Below are positions 1 to 11,785 of a DNA stretch of 64,000 nt, one piece after another (positions within the stretch are counted from its first letter, which is position 1; each line of letters starts with the position of its first letter). Origin of the DNA: Juglans regia (Eukaryota; Streptophyta; Magnoliopsida; Fagales; Juglandaceae); the NCBI RefSeq assembly GCF_001411555.2, contig NC_049914.1, positions 17,418,298 through 17,482,297 on the forward strand. The letters are read 5' to 3'. Position numbers and translations under genes: made by a program. The notes below the pieces were generated by a model that ran no database searches, was not told the DNA's origin, and worked only from the letters and a program-made list of their open reading frames with translations.

Positions 1-1128
1 CTTAAGAAATCAATATACGGGCTTAAGCAAGCTTCCCGACAATGGTACTTAAAGTTCAATGATACCATTACTGCCTTTGGATTTAAGGAAAACATTGTTG
101 ATCGATGTATATACCTAAAGGTCAGTGGGAGTAAGTTCATAATTTTGATTCTGTATGTTGATGATATCTTGTTAGCTAGCAGTGATCTTGGCTTACTTTA
201 TGAAACCAAGAGTTTTCTTTCTAAGAACTTTGAAATAAAAGATATGGGTGAGGCATCTTTTGTGATCGGAATCGAAATTTTTCGAGATCGAAAACCAGGA
301 CTGTTGGGATTGTCTCAGAAAAGTTACATAGAAAGAGTTCTTGAGAGATTTGGCATGAAAAGTTGTTCATCACTGGACACTCCAATATCAAAAAGTGATA
401 AGTTTAGCCTATCTCAGTGTCCTAAAAATGAGTGGGAGCGCAAAGAGATGGCAAAAATCCCCTATGCATCAGTCGTGGGGAGCTTGATATATGCACAGAT
501 TTGCACGAGGCCAGATATTAGTTTTGCAGTTGGCATGCTTGGGTGCTACCAAAGTAACCCAGGGATGTCTCATTGGAAAGCAGCAAAGCGAGTGTTGCGA
601 TATTTGCAAGGAACTAAAGATTACCAGCTTACCTTCAGAAGAACTGACATTTTGGAGGTAACTGGATACTCAGACTCTGATTTTGCTGGTTGCTCTGATA
701 GCAGGAAATCCACTTCAGGTTATGTTTTCCTGCTGGCTGGTGGAGCGATCTCATGGAGAAGTATGAAGCAAACCATCACTGCTTCATCTACAATGGAGGC
801 TGAGTTTGTGGCATGCTTTGAGGCCACAGTACATGGTTTATGGCTGTGGAACTTTATTTCAGGGCTTGGAGTTATCGACTCTATAGCCAGGCCGCTGAGA
901 ATTTATTGTGATAATTCCTCTGCAGTATTTTTTTCCAAGAACGATAGGTATTCTAAAGGTGCCAAGCATATGGAGCTCAAATACCTAAGCGTTAAGGAGG
1001 AAGTACAGAAACAAACAGTGTCCATAGAACATATTAGTACTATGCTCATGATAACAGACCCATTAACAAAGGGTCTAGTAGCAAAGCTATTTAAGGAACA
1101 TGTTGATAGAATGGGTCTTATGATATGA
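1..1128 (+). CDS. Ty1/copia pol, C-terminal RT and RNase H part (5' end outside window)
   Basis: Frame 1 is open from the first base to the TGA at 1126-1128. It starts inside the reverse transcriptase ([14 protein letters not shown]), continues through the catalytic [12 protein letters not shown] motif near base 150, and ends in the copia RNase H with [19 protein letters not shown] and YCDNSSAVFF. Gag, protease and integrase must lie upstream of the window. The protein is clearly related to the larger copia polyprotein at 24553-28620. No stop or frameshift is visible in this part, so it could belong to a fairly intact element, but most of it cannot be seen. The family is certain; activity is unknown. 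Confidence 0.95.
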   Translation, partial: LKKSIYGLKQASRQWYLKFNDTITAFGFKENIVDRCIYLKVSGSKFIILILYVDDILLASSDLGLLYETKSFLSKNFEIKDMGEASFVIGIEIFRDRKPGLLGLSQKSYIERVLERFGMKSCSSLDTPISKSDKFSLSQCPKNEWERKEMAKIPYASVVGSLIYAQICTRPDISFAVGMLGCYQSNPGMSHWKAAKRVLRYLQGTKDYQLTFRRTDILEVTGYSDSDFAGCSDSRKSTSGYVFLLAGGAISWRSMKQTITASSTMEAEFVACFEATVHGLWLWNFISGLGVIDSIARPLRIYCDNSSAVFFSKNDRYSKGAKHMELKYLSVKEEVQKQTVSIEHISTMLMITDPLTKGLVAKLFKEHVDRMGLMI

Positions 1129-1560
1129 ACATGTTAATGAGCTTGTAAATGTTTTGAATTCTATTTTGACACTTAATGATATCTATTATGGTTATTTTGT
1201 TTCTGTTTTCTTGTCTTTCCACTTTATATGTACATTAAATGATGTGGATGAATGATGACAAGATAATGTCAACAATGACATGAATTGGAACCCAAGGCAT
1301 TATAGCATTAGCCTTAATTATCCCAATCAAAGATCATGTTAAATTAAGTTACTGATGTTGTGGTACATGGAAGGGAATTTGTTGATTATATAACCGAGGA
1401 CCGCCATGACTCACATTAGTATCTAGTTTGACATTGATATTACGGAACTCATGAAATGTAAATTAAGCTATGAAAAATTTCAGGAAATGAATTTGCGCAG
1501 TATGGTTAATTTCCTGTAATAAACTCATGAACGAAAAATATCATTTATGGGCGTATGGGC
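1129..1560 (+). other. 3' untranslated region of the copia element
   Basis: About 430 bases of AT-rich sequence between the pol stop codon and the polypurine tract. No reading frame is supported. The full copia element further on has a similar non-coding stretch of about 580 bases in the same place, so this spacing looks like a family trait. Confidence 0.7.
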
Positions 1561-1572
1561 CAAGTGGGAGAA
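1561..1572 (+). promoter_or_regulatory. Polypurine tract of copia element
   Basis: CAAGTGGGAGAA lies directly before the TG that opens the LTR. The same purine-rich word precedes the 3' LTR of the copia element at 23476-30705 on the other strand, which supports both the LTR boundary and the family link. It would prime plus-strand DNA synthesis. Confidence 0.75.
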
Positions 1573-1967
1573 TGTAAGAGTTCTATTTGAACTCTATGTC
1601 CCACTCACCCATATCTGATAGAGTTTTAAATAGTGTTAGAGTTATAATGGGATTTAAACTCCTAAGAGATAAGATTAACTCTTATATCTAATTATAGTCT
1701 GACTCAAAGACTTAGATTTCATGATGGCCAGAAATCTATAAATAGGACTGAGGGGTTAAAGGGTTCACACCTACAACATTAGAGTGCCTCTAGCCATCGG
1801 GAGACACTAGTGAGGCAAGTTGCTAGGGTGATCCTTCTCTCATAGCCAGATTTATTTCTTCATCAAACAGATGGAGAAAGGTATGTCTTTCACTATTATT
1901 GTTTATTATTGTGGATCATACAAAATCAAAGATCTATTTATTAATGTTCATGTTAAAATATCTAACA
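1573..1967 (+). repeat. 3' LTR of copia element
   Basis: It starts TGTAAGAGTT just after the polypurine tract and ends ATCTAACA, giving the TG...CA ends of an LTR (395 bp). A TATA-like CTATAAATAGG lies near 1737. The left LTR is outside the window, so the right boundary rests on the terminal CA and on the similar TAACA end of the related element; the real end could lie slightly further on. The TSD cannot be checked. Confidence 0.7.
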
Positions 1968-2127
1968 ACCTAGTGATATGAACCCGCGGGAACGGAATCC
2001 CTTGAACCCACAATCAATTTGAAAACTCCCCAAGAAAGCCAAATTCAAGTCAATAAATGGAGAATCTAGACCGATGTTTAAGACTAGGTCCATCTTGATT
2101 CCCATCACCTAGTTATGTTATTCTGTT
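1968..2127. other. Unassigned sequence between copia LTR and gene remnant
   Basis: No gene seen. The 7-mer ACCTAGT occurs right after the LTR end (1967-1973) and again near 2107-2113, so a small insertion flanked by a duplicated site is possible. Its ends do not show convincing inverted repeats. Confidence 0.3.
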
Positions 2128-5100
2128 GGAAAACAGGTCTAAAGAATTTTTTCAATGAGCTTGAAATTGTTTTTGCAGATGTGGTATGGATCATTCCATC
2201 AAATATATGCTCCATTAATTTGCGTCTGGCCCAATTGTTATTTACGCTAAGTCTTTTGCATATGTTGTCGACGTTTGTGATTTATCTCGTAGTGGCTTCT
2301 TGTAATTTAATATCACCGTAGGTTTGGCCTTACATCACTAAATGCAACTGGGTATGATCTAGAAGAGGTGCCCTGGTGTATGTTCCTTTGTGTACAAGAA
2401 ATTATATGTTATCTTCATGCAATATGTTCGTTCAGATTCCTATCTTTTATCATAAATGTACTTAGATCCATAAAAATGGTTTAGTTTAATATATAGTTGC
2501 ACCATTTGGTGTAAAACATACGATTCCCTACTGAGGTGCGTCATCTGCTTAGATTTTCTTTTATAAGAGTTTTTTGGCCATCGTTTCAATTGATTGGTAC
2601 TGCATGTGTAAGGGGAGTGGTGAGCCCGTTGATCATCTTTTACTCTTTTGTGAGATTGCTTGTGTGGAGTGACTTCTTTAGATAGGTTGGTTTGGCTCAA
2701 GTTGTACCCATAGAATTGTAGGCTCTTTTATTCTTGAGAGGGTTAAGTGGCAGTACGCAAGTTGCATCAGTGTGGAAAATGGTTTCAATTTGTCTCATTT
2801 GATGTATTTTCAAATAAAGGAATGATAGAATGTTTGAAGACTGTGAAGAGGAGCTCAAACCATTATTTTTCAGTATTCTCCTCCTTTAGACTGCTTCAAA
2901 AGACTTTAATGGGCTTAACTTTCATAGTTTTCTTGTATCTGTTTATCCTTCTAGTGGAGTTCTCTGTTGTATACATCCTGTGTATTTGTGTTCACCTTTT
3001 ATGCTTTTTAATAAAGGTTTCTTGCTTATAAAAGTTTCTTTTGGCCTTTCACAACCTAGATTGGTTGAGTGGATTCATTTGTTTCAGATTGCTTCGTATT
3101 CAAGAACTAAACTATTAAAGAGTGAATTGAAACGAATATTTTGGTAAAATCATCCATGCCACGGGAATTGAGGGCTCTTTTGGTCAAACCCGCATCCTTT
3201 ATACCTTGCTGCATGGATGAGGATCTCTTTAAAACTTTTAGGATGACACACTATGGAAGATTTAAAAAAAAAAAAAATAGTTCAGATTTTACTACCTCAA
3301 GGTCCTAAATGTTGAGGTGATAAAATCTGAACTGTTTAATTAAGAATAACTGCTATGATTTTTACAACACTATCTAAGTAATCGAAAGCACTTACGTATA
3401 ACTATTCAGAGGAATATTTCTTATAAAAAAAAAAACTATGCTGAAGAATATTGCATCCTACAGATTATCTTTTGCAGTAATCCTTGTCTTATTTTGAATA
3501 TGTACTTTCTGTTATTACCTTTCATGGGTAATGGCAATAATTGCAGATTCTGTGCTCGTTTCTCTTCCTGCCCCTACTGTTTCTCTCCGACCACCACTTG
3601 CAACTAGTGCTGGAACAATTGCCAAGTTCTTCCATAACCGCCCTGATAATGCATTCGAGGTTATATTTTTTGCCCTATAGACTAATGCAGCTACTTGCAA
3701 GTTGCCAAGCTTATGTGAATTGAAGATATACATTTTCTTACATTGTCCTCAAAATCTGTCCACAGGTTGCTCTTGCCGGAACCTCATATTCATTTCTACA
3801 GAGATTAGGGGCTGTGGTGGTGAGCAAATGGCTTCCATGTATGCCTGCTTAAATGGATCCCCAAAAATTGGATTTGAAGTTAAAAATGAAATCGCATGTT
3901 TTACATTTGCTGGTTTTGTTTGAGTAACGTAATGGGACAAAGCTTTTTGCAGTTGGCACAGCTTCATCACTTGTTAGTAGTTTGCGATCAATGTATATTT
4001 TTTTCCTGGTTTGTTCTTGAGACCAAGATGTTGAGGATTTTTGCATATAGTGGCATATGTGGTTAAGGCTTTAGATTTAGACAAGGTTGGTTGGGTTTAG
4101 GTGCAACCCATGTCCAAACTCAAGGAGTGAATGATTACCCATGAAAGGATTGCCTGACCATTCCTATCTTGATTTCTAAGTGTTGGACCTAACCTCAAGC
4201 TATGGTAAGATAATTCATTTATTATGACTCGCGGAGTGGTTATCTTCATAGTTTCAGTGTGCTTAGTCATGTTTCCCCATTGTAGTTTTGCTCTTTATGT
4301 TATCTATAGTTGCTAAAATGAAATGATTTTCCATCTGAGATATAACCCAAAGCTGCCCCCAATCCTTTACTGAAAACTTGATCGATTGAGGTATACTAAA
4401 TCAAGATAAGATAGCCGGGGAAATAATGTATATGGATTACCAAAGCATGCACTTCCTTTTCAGATTTGACTAATATTGATCACTCTTTCTCTAACTTTTG
4501 TTGCAAAGGTTTTTTATCATCATTTTTCTTAAGAAATTGATATGCAAGTTGGAGCACCATTAATGCAAAATGCTGGAATTTAATGTGTTTTGCTTAATTA
4601 AAGTTGGGACAGCAGTTATGAATGCATTGATCAATGCAAGGAAAGCTGTTAATTAGTCTTCTCCGGTTGAAGTGGAAAATGTGCCCATACTATCCACAAG
4701 TGCTGCTTATGCTGTCTATACGGCAGTATTTAGCAATCTCTGGTATGTAGGTTTCCATTAACTAGTAGCAATTTTTAAGTGAATTGGCTCTTGGACAGCC
4801 TCTATGGATTTAAATGGGCAGAATTTTAATATTCTTGTCTCTTTTCCTATCCTAGTTAGGTGTTCTGCCTCTTATATGCTTGTCTCCTAAAACCATCTTC
4901 ACTTTTCTAGCACTTACAATGAAACCTTTCTAGTCTGTCCTGTGAAAAAAACATCCTGCCTGATTAGAGTGTCAACCATTCTTAGTGTCGAGGAAAATAA
5001 ATAAAAAGTTCAACCTTCACTCTCTCTCTCTCTCCTCTCCCTCCATCTTGCTTTCTGTTTATTTTGACGGGTAGACCTTTGAATATGAATATATCAAAAA

Positions 5101-5704
5101 TATTATCATACCTTCTTTTCAATAGAAAACAATGTTTATAATGTGCTTTTTCAGCTTCATTTTCCATAGTATGGGATACTTTTTTTTTTTGTTTTTTTTT
5201 TTAATTTTTTGTATAAAATTTATCAGAACTGAAATCATTGAGAAAGAATGGGAAGGCATGTTAACATATCTTTCAAGAATTATGTTGTGGTCCTCATCTC
5301 ATCTGAACATATATGGGCAAAGAGATTATGTTGCTGAGCTGTAAAGATGCCATTACAAACGAGGTCCCAAAAGCTTTCTTAGGAGATACAATGAAATGAC
5401 TGATTCTGTGAAACATGTAAAAGTTTCCTTTGTTTTTTGTTTTTAATAAAAATATGTAAATTCTTCCTTAACTTGGTCTAAGTAATATTCTTGCCTGTTA
5501 CTGTGAAATAGAGCAAAGGAGTACGCTCTTTGTTGAATGCAAAGTATTTATCACGGATGTAATTCTGTTGACAGGTACTGAGTATTAGCTGGTGTTATTG
5601 AACAGCAGATTCTGGATACTTTGCTACACCATTGCAAACTTATGCTGAGTGCCATTTGCTCTGCTGCTCGGACAGGTAACACATTCTTGGGTTCATTATT
5701 GTGG
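2128..5704 (+). pseudogene. RETICULATA-related (DUF3411) gene remnant, several decayed exons
   Basis: Six exon-like blocks in order match the plant RETICULATA-RELATED family, chloroplast envelope proteins linked to leaf vein and mesophyll development. Blocks: about 2128-2183 (NELEIVFADV), 3528-3659 (MAIIADSVLVSLPAPTVSL and NRPDNAFE), 3766-3819 (VALAGTSYSFLQRLGAVV), 3928-3976 (NGTKLFAVGTASSLV), 4604-4742 (GTAVMNALINARKAVN, then VENVPILSTSAAYAVY) and 5575-5704 (LAGVIEQQILDTLL to RTGNTFLGSLLW). Several donors and acceptors survive. The gene is broken: an extra T in a T-run shifts the frame near 2146, TAG is in frame at 4654-4656, TGA at 5579-5581, and the acceptors before the second and fourth blocks are lost. 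The N-terminus and the end after LLW are missing. Family call is from memory of conserved words, not a search. Confidence 0.8.
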
Positions 5705-7418
5705 AACTTCTCTCTCCCCTCAGATGTCCTTTGTATATTCGTTTATCCTCCCTTGATGACTCACTCTTTTTAACTTTGCTTTTAAGACTATTCATTCGAG
5801 TTCCGAACTGGATACCCGGCCCAGAACCCGGGTTTCAAACCCGGGCCGTAACCCAGATTAATCCGGGTTCCTTTTTTTTAACAAAAGCTTATTTATTATT
5901 AATCTTTTTTGAACAAGTACATGGTAGCATTTTTTTTAATCTAAAAGCCTATATTTTATAAAACTAAAAATATATCAAAATGGAAAACTGAATTTATGTC
6001 AAAAAAAGGTAAAGCTATAAGCCCTTAAACAATTAACTAATTAACTTTTTAACTTTTTAACTAAATGCATCTAAAACAAAAACAAAAAAAATTCAATATT
6101 CATCATGTAAAATGCATGCAACATACACGATGCAATCCACTACATATTACATTGTTTGAACTAATTTGCTAAGAATATTACAAAACACATACATTGCTTT
6201 AATCAAACTCCAATACACAACAAATTGTCTGCAAAAAATCAGAAAATTTTCCATCAATTAGCTCTTCTTCCAACAATCATAGGATAGTGGTTTTGACAAG
6301 CTCTTTTGGCTGAATCGGGATCCTTAAACGTTACCTAATTACAAACATAATGAAGTCAGAAATCAATAGTACAAAAAAATCCACATTCAATATATTGCTC
6401 ACATATGCTATGAATACTTACTATAATTTCCAAAGAAATCCAGAGGCACATTGATATATTGATTTGTGCAATGGTATAGTCAGATTAGCACCTGAATCAT
6501 GAATACCATTACTTAATCAATTGCCAACTTCGTCTTTAATGAACAAGTAAGTTAATGACTAGGAATTGACTCACGAAGAAATAAATCTATTCATATTTAA
6601 CTAGCAAACAGAGAATAATACTATTCAAGATATATGCAATATATATAAACCTAAAATGGAATGGAGCCGAATAACTTCAATTAAAATAAATTCTATAATT
6701 ACCGTTGGAGAGAGTTCATAAACATTTCATTTCAGTAGGGACAATTCACAAAATGCAGGGAACAAGCACACACATGTGCACGCATAGAGAGACACACCAT
6801 TGCAATTTGCAGCCAATGAGTCACTTAGAATAGAGGTTTTGGAGGAAAAGTACATACTACAGTACAGGTTTCTTGTTCCTAATCTGACGTGCATTCTTTC
6901 GGCATGAATGAGGGGTAAAATATGGTTTAAAACTCAGACCTCAATACAGGATTCTCCAATTGTAGCCTAGATTGCAGTTACCAACATTTTGCACAACACA
7001 ATGTGTTTTGCTTTCTAATCCTACGTACGATTCAATTCTTTGCTGTGATCTGGTTCATTAATTTTGGAAATCGAAATTCTTTAATCAAATGAAATAATAT
7101 ATATAAACCTGAATAAAGCAGTTTGTTGGCGACTTTTTCATCCACTTCCATATAATGGCTTCTGGCCACATGCATATATCCAATCCTTGATAATGTTGCA
7201 TGTTCCTAGGTATTAAAATTTTTTGTAAAAATGTTGATGAACTTTAGATGATTGTGCAAATTTATCTTCCAATTTTACCTCAAAGTCAATTGGCCTCAAA
7301 GTTTCAACCACTCTTCTTCAACTAGATCATTATATGCTTATCTTTGTCTATTTTTTGTTGTAGTTAAAGTTGTCCTGTCATGAAAATCTGTTGGCTGATT
7401 AGACATTGCATTTGATAG
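5705..7418. other. AT-rich sequence without a recognisable gene
   Basis: No supported reading frame. The only notable structure is a GC-rich patch of CCCGGG and GGGTT words at about 5810-5868 in an otherwise AT-rich stretch. Such patches are common near the ends of plant DNA transposons, but no terminal repeats or TSD could be fixed here. Confidence 0.5.
5827..5845. repeat. Perfect 9-bp inverted repeat around one base
   Basis: CCCGGGTTTCAAACCCGGG is a near-palindrome, flanked by more CCGGG-type words (ACCCGGCCC before, ATCCGGGTTCC after). It resembles the GC-rich subterminal repeats of the hAT elements later in this window. It could be the stub of a decayed hAT end. Confidence 0.5.
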
Positions 7419-7478
7419 GTTACCAGTCTAAAATTTGTTGCTCGAGGTGATTTTTTGTTAACTGCCTCAGCAGACAAG
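7419..7478 (+). pseudogene. Isolated exon resembling a WD40 blade of PRP19 (MAC3)
   Basis: A 60-bp block between a TTTGATAG acceptor and a GTAAGC donor reads VTSLKFVARGDFLLTASADK, which fits a WD40 repeat and in particular the plant PRP19/MAC3 spliceosome-associated ubiquitin ligase. The reading frame and both splice sites are clean. No neighbouring WD40 exon or U-box was found within several kilobases, so it looks like a stray gene fragment. A WD40 repeat from another protein is possible. Confidence 0.5.
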
Positions 7479-8818
7479 GTAAGCATTTGGTTTCCAAACT
7501 TGTAGTTATGAATCATGAATGTTGACATGCACGGGTTGTTCTTAAGAAAAGGAAACTCTTTTTTTTTCAGAAATTTATTGTTATGTATTTTTGGACAATA
7601 ATATTTCCTTGACCATTAGATTAAGTGTGTACGGGTGATTTTGTAAATCTTCTTGACCATTTGATTAAATATATGTAGAGAACCTGAATTGCAAATATTA
7701 ATCTGGGTGCAACCCAGAGGAAATCATTAGGTACTGGTTTAAGCTTTGATGGCATTTTAAGCTGCAAGTGAAGATTTAAGCATTATTATCAGAGGTAAGT
7801 ACTCTATGTCTAACACAGTTGTATCAAATCTTTGATCCAATACAAAATTATTTACAATAAGAAATTACACTAGACACACCATAAACTCCTGCAGCTAAAT
7901 ACGGTGAAACTCTAATAAGATGGAACTCTAATTAAAATTCGTATACAATATAGAAACACTACCTGGTGCTGTGATTCCATGGAAGTTGAAATCACCCATG
8001 AGTTTCCATAAGTTAACCTCCTAAACCAAGAAATACAATTATATTTAAACAAGAAGGGAGGTCATAACCATGAAAAGAGCATGAATCCTACATTACTTAG
8101 AAATGTTAAGAGATATCACCTCTCATGATGGCTTGTCAATTTTGTCTATGGCATGATCACACTCAACCAGCCATAATAATTAATTGGACTCTAATTTTTC
8201 CTTTTGGGTTAGTTTCACATTTTTTTTTTTCCAGCAAAGTGAAATCTTCATTTACTGTTGGCTTTAAATATGTAGTACAGTAGTAGCATGCTTTTTGGCT
8301 GAAATTTCTGACAAACAGAAAAGTTGATGCACTCAATCTAATATCTAAAAAAGAATACCTTATTTCTGTTTTGATGCCTTTGCAGGTATATGAACACATA
8401 ACATTTGAAATGAGAAACATATATCCCTTGGGTGTTTTTGTTAACCAGCCTCCATCAGTAAAAAAATGTTATAATTTTTATTATTTTGCTATCCTCTATT
8501 CAGAGTGTTTTTGTTAAGAACTCAAGAAACTTGGGTAACTTTTGCAAACCATTTTAGATGGTAAAGACCCAAGGAGCTTTAACTTTAAAATTATAAACAT
8601 ATGTTCTCTACCTTGCTTTTTCCCGTGGATTATGCCTAGATCCCCTTTCCTAATTTCTATTTGTTGTGGAGAATTTGATATTTGCTTCTTCTTAAATCAC
8701 TTGATCTAAAATAGTATATAACTCATATTTTCCTTGGAATTTTTATAATGTGTCCTTTTTTCTTCATAGTCTCTATTTGTCAGTAGTTAACATTCATGAG
8801 CTTTTATGTGTGCTAGAG
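7479..8818. other. AT-rich sequence with weak exon-like piece near 8390
   Basis: No clear gene. After an acceptor-like TTTGCAG, about 8387-8452 reads VYEHITFEMRNIYPLGVF and then runs into AT-rich DNA. I could not assign it to a family, so it is not called as an exon. Confidence 0.35.
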
Positions 8819-8902
8819 CTAATATTGGCAGAGTATTCTGGTCCTGTTCTTGGAGTATTGTCTGCAATGTTATATGGATGGAGAGGCCGTGTCTGGAAGA
8901 AG
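8819..8902 (+). pseudogene. Unidentified exon-like fragment
   Basis: Twenty-eight open codons lie between an AG acceptor and a GTAGCT donor, containing AEYSGPVLGVLSAMLYGW and then RGRVWKK. Codon use and composition look like real protein rather than random AT-rich DNA, and the segment could be a membrane helix followed by a basic turn. I do not recognise the family. No partner exons are visible before the NAC gene, which is on the other strand. Confidence 0.35.
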
Positions 8903-9265
8903 GTAGCTCTCTCTAATATGCTTGGTTGTCATTGATTTTAGGGTGTATGATGTTTGAATAATGCTCATCATATCAGTTAAAGATCATAATCTTAGAGCTT
9001 GTAAGCTTTGGTTTTATTTCTGACATGTTTTTCATTTTTCTGTTTTCATCCAATGCTTAACATGAATGCAAGAGTTTTGCAACACATAGGGTTAATGACA
9101 ATATCAATCGAAGTTTTATTGGGAATTAATAAAAACCATCTACATGAATCCGGTAGAAAATGTCAAGCAAATACATAAATTAAGCTGCCAAAACTAGCTA
9201 GATCATCATCCTATATAAATGTCAAGCCCAGTAATAATACTTGAGTTCCCTCATCAAGTTAAAGA
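8903..9265. other. Intergenic region downstream of the NAC gene
   Basis: AT-rich sequence that would hold the 3' UTR of the NAC gene on the minus strand. Several AATAAA-like words occur on that strand but none can be singled out as the poly(A) signal. Confidence 0.4.
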
Positions 9266-10972
9266 TCAGTCGTTAGACTCTTCACTGCCACCTTTATCAT
9301 CAGGATTATTATTTGGGACACTATCCACATACGACTCTTGGTAAAAGCTATAACTACTAGGATCCAATTGAGATGGCAAACTCATCCACAGATCCTCTTG
9401 GAATTCACTCGGTTCATTCAGATAGTTAGACCCAAAGACTGTCTGATCTGTGGAATTATACGCCCAGTTGGACCATCCAATTGGTGGAACCATCGTGGCA
9501 GGAAGATCAATAGGACTTGCATAATTGAAGTAGCCATTGAAAGTAGCCCCAGTATCGAGAGCATGAGCGTTACTGCATTGAGCAGCAGATTCTGGCTGCT
9601 GGAACCCATTTTGGAAGGTACTGGCTGTGGTGATCTTCATATTATCCCAGGCACCTATTATTGGTACTTCAACATCAGCAATGGCGGCAGCTTCGAGATT
9701 TCCACAATTCATCTTATCTATATGCTCATCATCCCCCCCATCATAATCATCTAGCAGAGAAGTTGAACCAACCATCGCAGGAACGTTATCTTCAATTTGA
9801 ATTTTGATTGATTTAACAGGTTTTTTATAAATCCTGCATAAGACCCAGTCATCCAACTGCATGGTACAAGATTTAGTGCTGATGATGGTCAGTTTTTGAG
9901 AATAGAATTAAAAGCCTTGAAACGAACATATATATTAATTAGTAAAAGGATGAAAAACTACATACCCTCATGCCATTTGAGCCTCTTTCGCTACATGGTG
10001 AATCCTCGACTCTAAATTCGTGCATAATCCAGTTGGTCTTTTTACCCTTTGGAGCCTTTCCTATATAAAAAACCAATGCCTTCCTATACCCAACTACGGT
10101 TCCCTTGGATTTGATTTTCCTATCAGCTCCCGTGGCTTTCCAATATCCATCACCAGCAGCTCGATTTGGCCGTCTTCCATTTCGATACTTTCGATCTCTT
10201 GGGGTGAAAATGTATAATTGATCTTCTTGATAATCCTTGTATTTTGCTTTTAATGGAAGAAATTCAAGTGTTACTTTCTAGTTCAACTTTTGATCTTTAA
10301 TATGAAATAGTCTTAATTTAAGCTCAAAGTATGGAATGTCATGACTGTATGCAACACATGCAATATGCACTCACAAGCGAGATAATTAGTTCTACTTGAT
10401 TAATTGCACATGATTCAGTCAAACAAAATGAAGCACTATCAAACGCAATGAATTAAACAAAATTGAAGCTGAACATGAGTCAGAGTTAGCAAGTTGAATA
10501 CCATGAATATTTGTTTAATTTCATATATTTATTCTCTTCTAGTTTTGCTAAGTGCATTCAACAAGGAAAGAAGAAGAAGATGGTTGATATCAGGAATATT
10601 AGTTCCAAGAAAAACAAGCACATCAAGAAAATTAAGGTATCTGCACAATATCTACCATGATTCTCACATTCAGATTATAAATAATTAGCAAGAAACAAAC
10701 TTTATATCATGCAAAGATATGTTCAAACCTCCACGATCAGTACAATAAAATCAGTACAAACTACCTGCAAGAAAATCTGGATTATGTGCATATAGGTTAA
10801 CTTCCACGATTGTGTTAATTGGCAAGGGCTGGTTCCATACTTTCTTCTCCAAATAAAAGATGATTAGCTCTTCGTCTGTTGGGAGGAATCTGTACCCGGG
10901 AGGTTTGGAAAAAAATCCAGCTTGTTCCTTAATCTTGTTGTTGTTATTGAAATTGCCATTCTCAACCTCCAT
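9266..10972 (-). CDS. NAC domain transcription factor, three exons, apparently intact
   Basis: Exon 1 is 10765-10972 (ATG at 10972), exon 2 9966-10246 and exon 3 9266-9856. Junctions GCAG|GTAGTT, AAAAG|C, AGG|GTATG and ATGCAG|TTG follow the GT-AG rule and keep frame; the protein is 359 residues. The NAC DNA-binding domain runs from about residue 22 to 178: [12 protein letters not shown] (A), EVNLYAHNP (B), [14 protein letters not shown] with [15 protein letters not shown] (C), [21 protein letters not shown] with WIMHEFRV (D), and [12 protein letters not shown] (E). The rest is acidic, Asn/Ser-rich and low in complexity, as expected for a transcriptional activation region, ending SEESND. The domain is somewhat divergent (LYIFTPRD where WYFFSPRD is usual; FYLEKKV where YLKRKV is common). 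Three exons with the domain in the first two is the standard NAC layout. The subfamily is unknown. A TATA-like stretch lies about 35 bases upstream on this strand. Confidence 0.92.
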
Positions 10973-11559
10973 GGCACAAAGTAATTGCAGCAGACTCTTC
11001 TCTCTCTATAAATAAATGTATTTTTAATAGAGTGGTGCTAGCGCCAATAGTGTGTAATTCTTCTTTTTAAATATTTGAATCAATAGTCCACTTCTACCGA
11101 TTTTTGAATCTTAGACTTATCCTTCGGTTTGGATTGTTTTTCCTTTTTTTTTTTTTTGGATACTTCCAGGATTTATCTTAAGAATATAACTGATCCATAC
11201 TTCAAAAATTATATAATGATCAGTGACGACCTTGAGTATGTGCCCATATATAATTTTTTATATGGTGCCTATTCAGTTATTAACTACAATAAAATTAGAT
11301 ATAGAAAAAAGAAGATAAAACAGTAAAGAGTGCAGAATATGCTCAAATTATCATCAAGATAATGTCAACGTACAACGATTAATTCAATTTAACTTAAATT
11401 ATTATTATCTTTTATCTGTAGATATGTATTACATTATTTCTAATATACTCATATAACAGAATGATTTGGATTCAAAAGTCCTCTCAACTAATCTCATCTA
11501 ATTATTATAATTTTTTAAAATTTTTATATAAAATATAAAGAACAATTCAATTTTTTCAA

Positions 11560-11562
<3 letters not shown>

Positions 11563-11592
<30 letters not shown>
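11563..11592. repeat. (TAA)n microsatellite
   Basis: Ten uninterrupted TAA units upstream of the NAC gene. Confidence 0.9.
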
Positions 11593-11595
<3 letters not shown>

Positions 11596-11759
11596 TAAAA
11601 TAATATATTAATAATATTTTATTTAACTTTTAACTTTTATCTCAACTTACTATCTAAATCTCTTAAATTTTAGTTGGAAAAGAAAAAAAGTAAAATTATA
11701 TATCTTGCAAATCAATAATTGTTAAATAGATAAACATTTTTTAAATTTTTGCATTTTGA

Positions 11760-11785
11760 TATATATATATATATATATATATATA
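11760..11785. repeat. (TA)n microsatellite
   Basis: Thirteen TA units in AT-rich intergenic DNA. Confidence 0.9.

Noticed and set aside
2440..3031. Open frames of 86 and 94 codons on either strand
   Set aside because: They lie in the large intron of the RETICULATA-related remnant, have no recognisable motif and an AT-driven composition.
3515..4046. Minus-strand frames of 65-73 codons
   Set aside because: Antisense to the RETICULATA-related exons; their apparent coding signal is the shadow of the plus strand.
9338..9754. 138-codon plus-strand frame
   Set aside because: Exact antisense of NAC exon 3, which has the real domain and splice structure.
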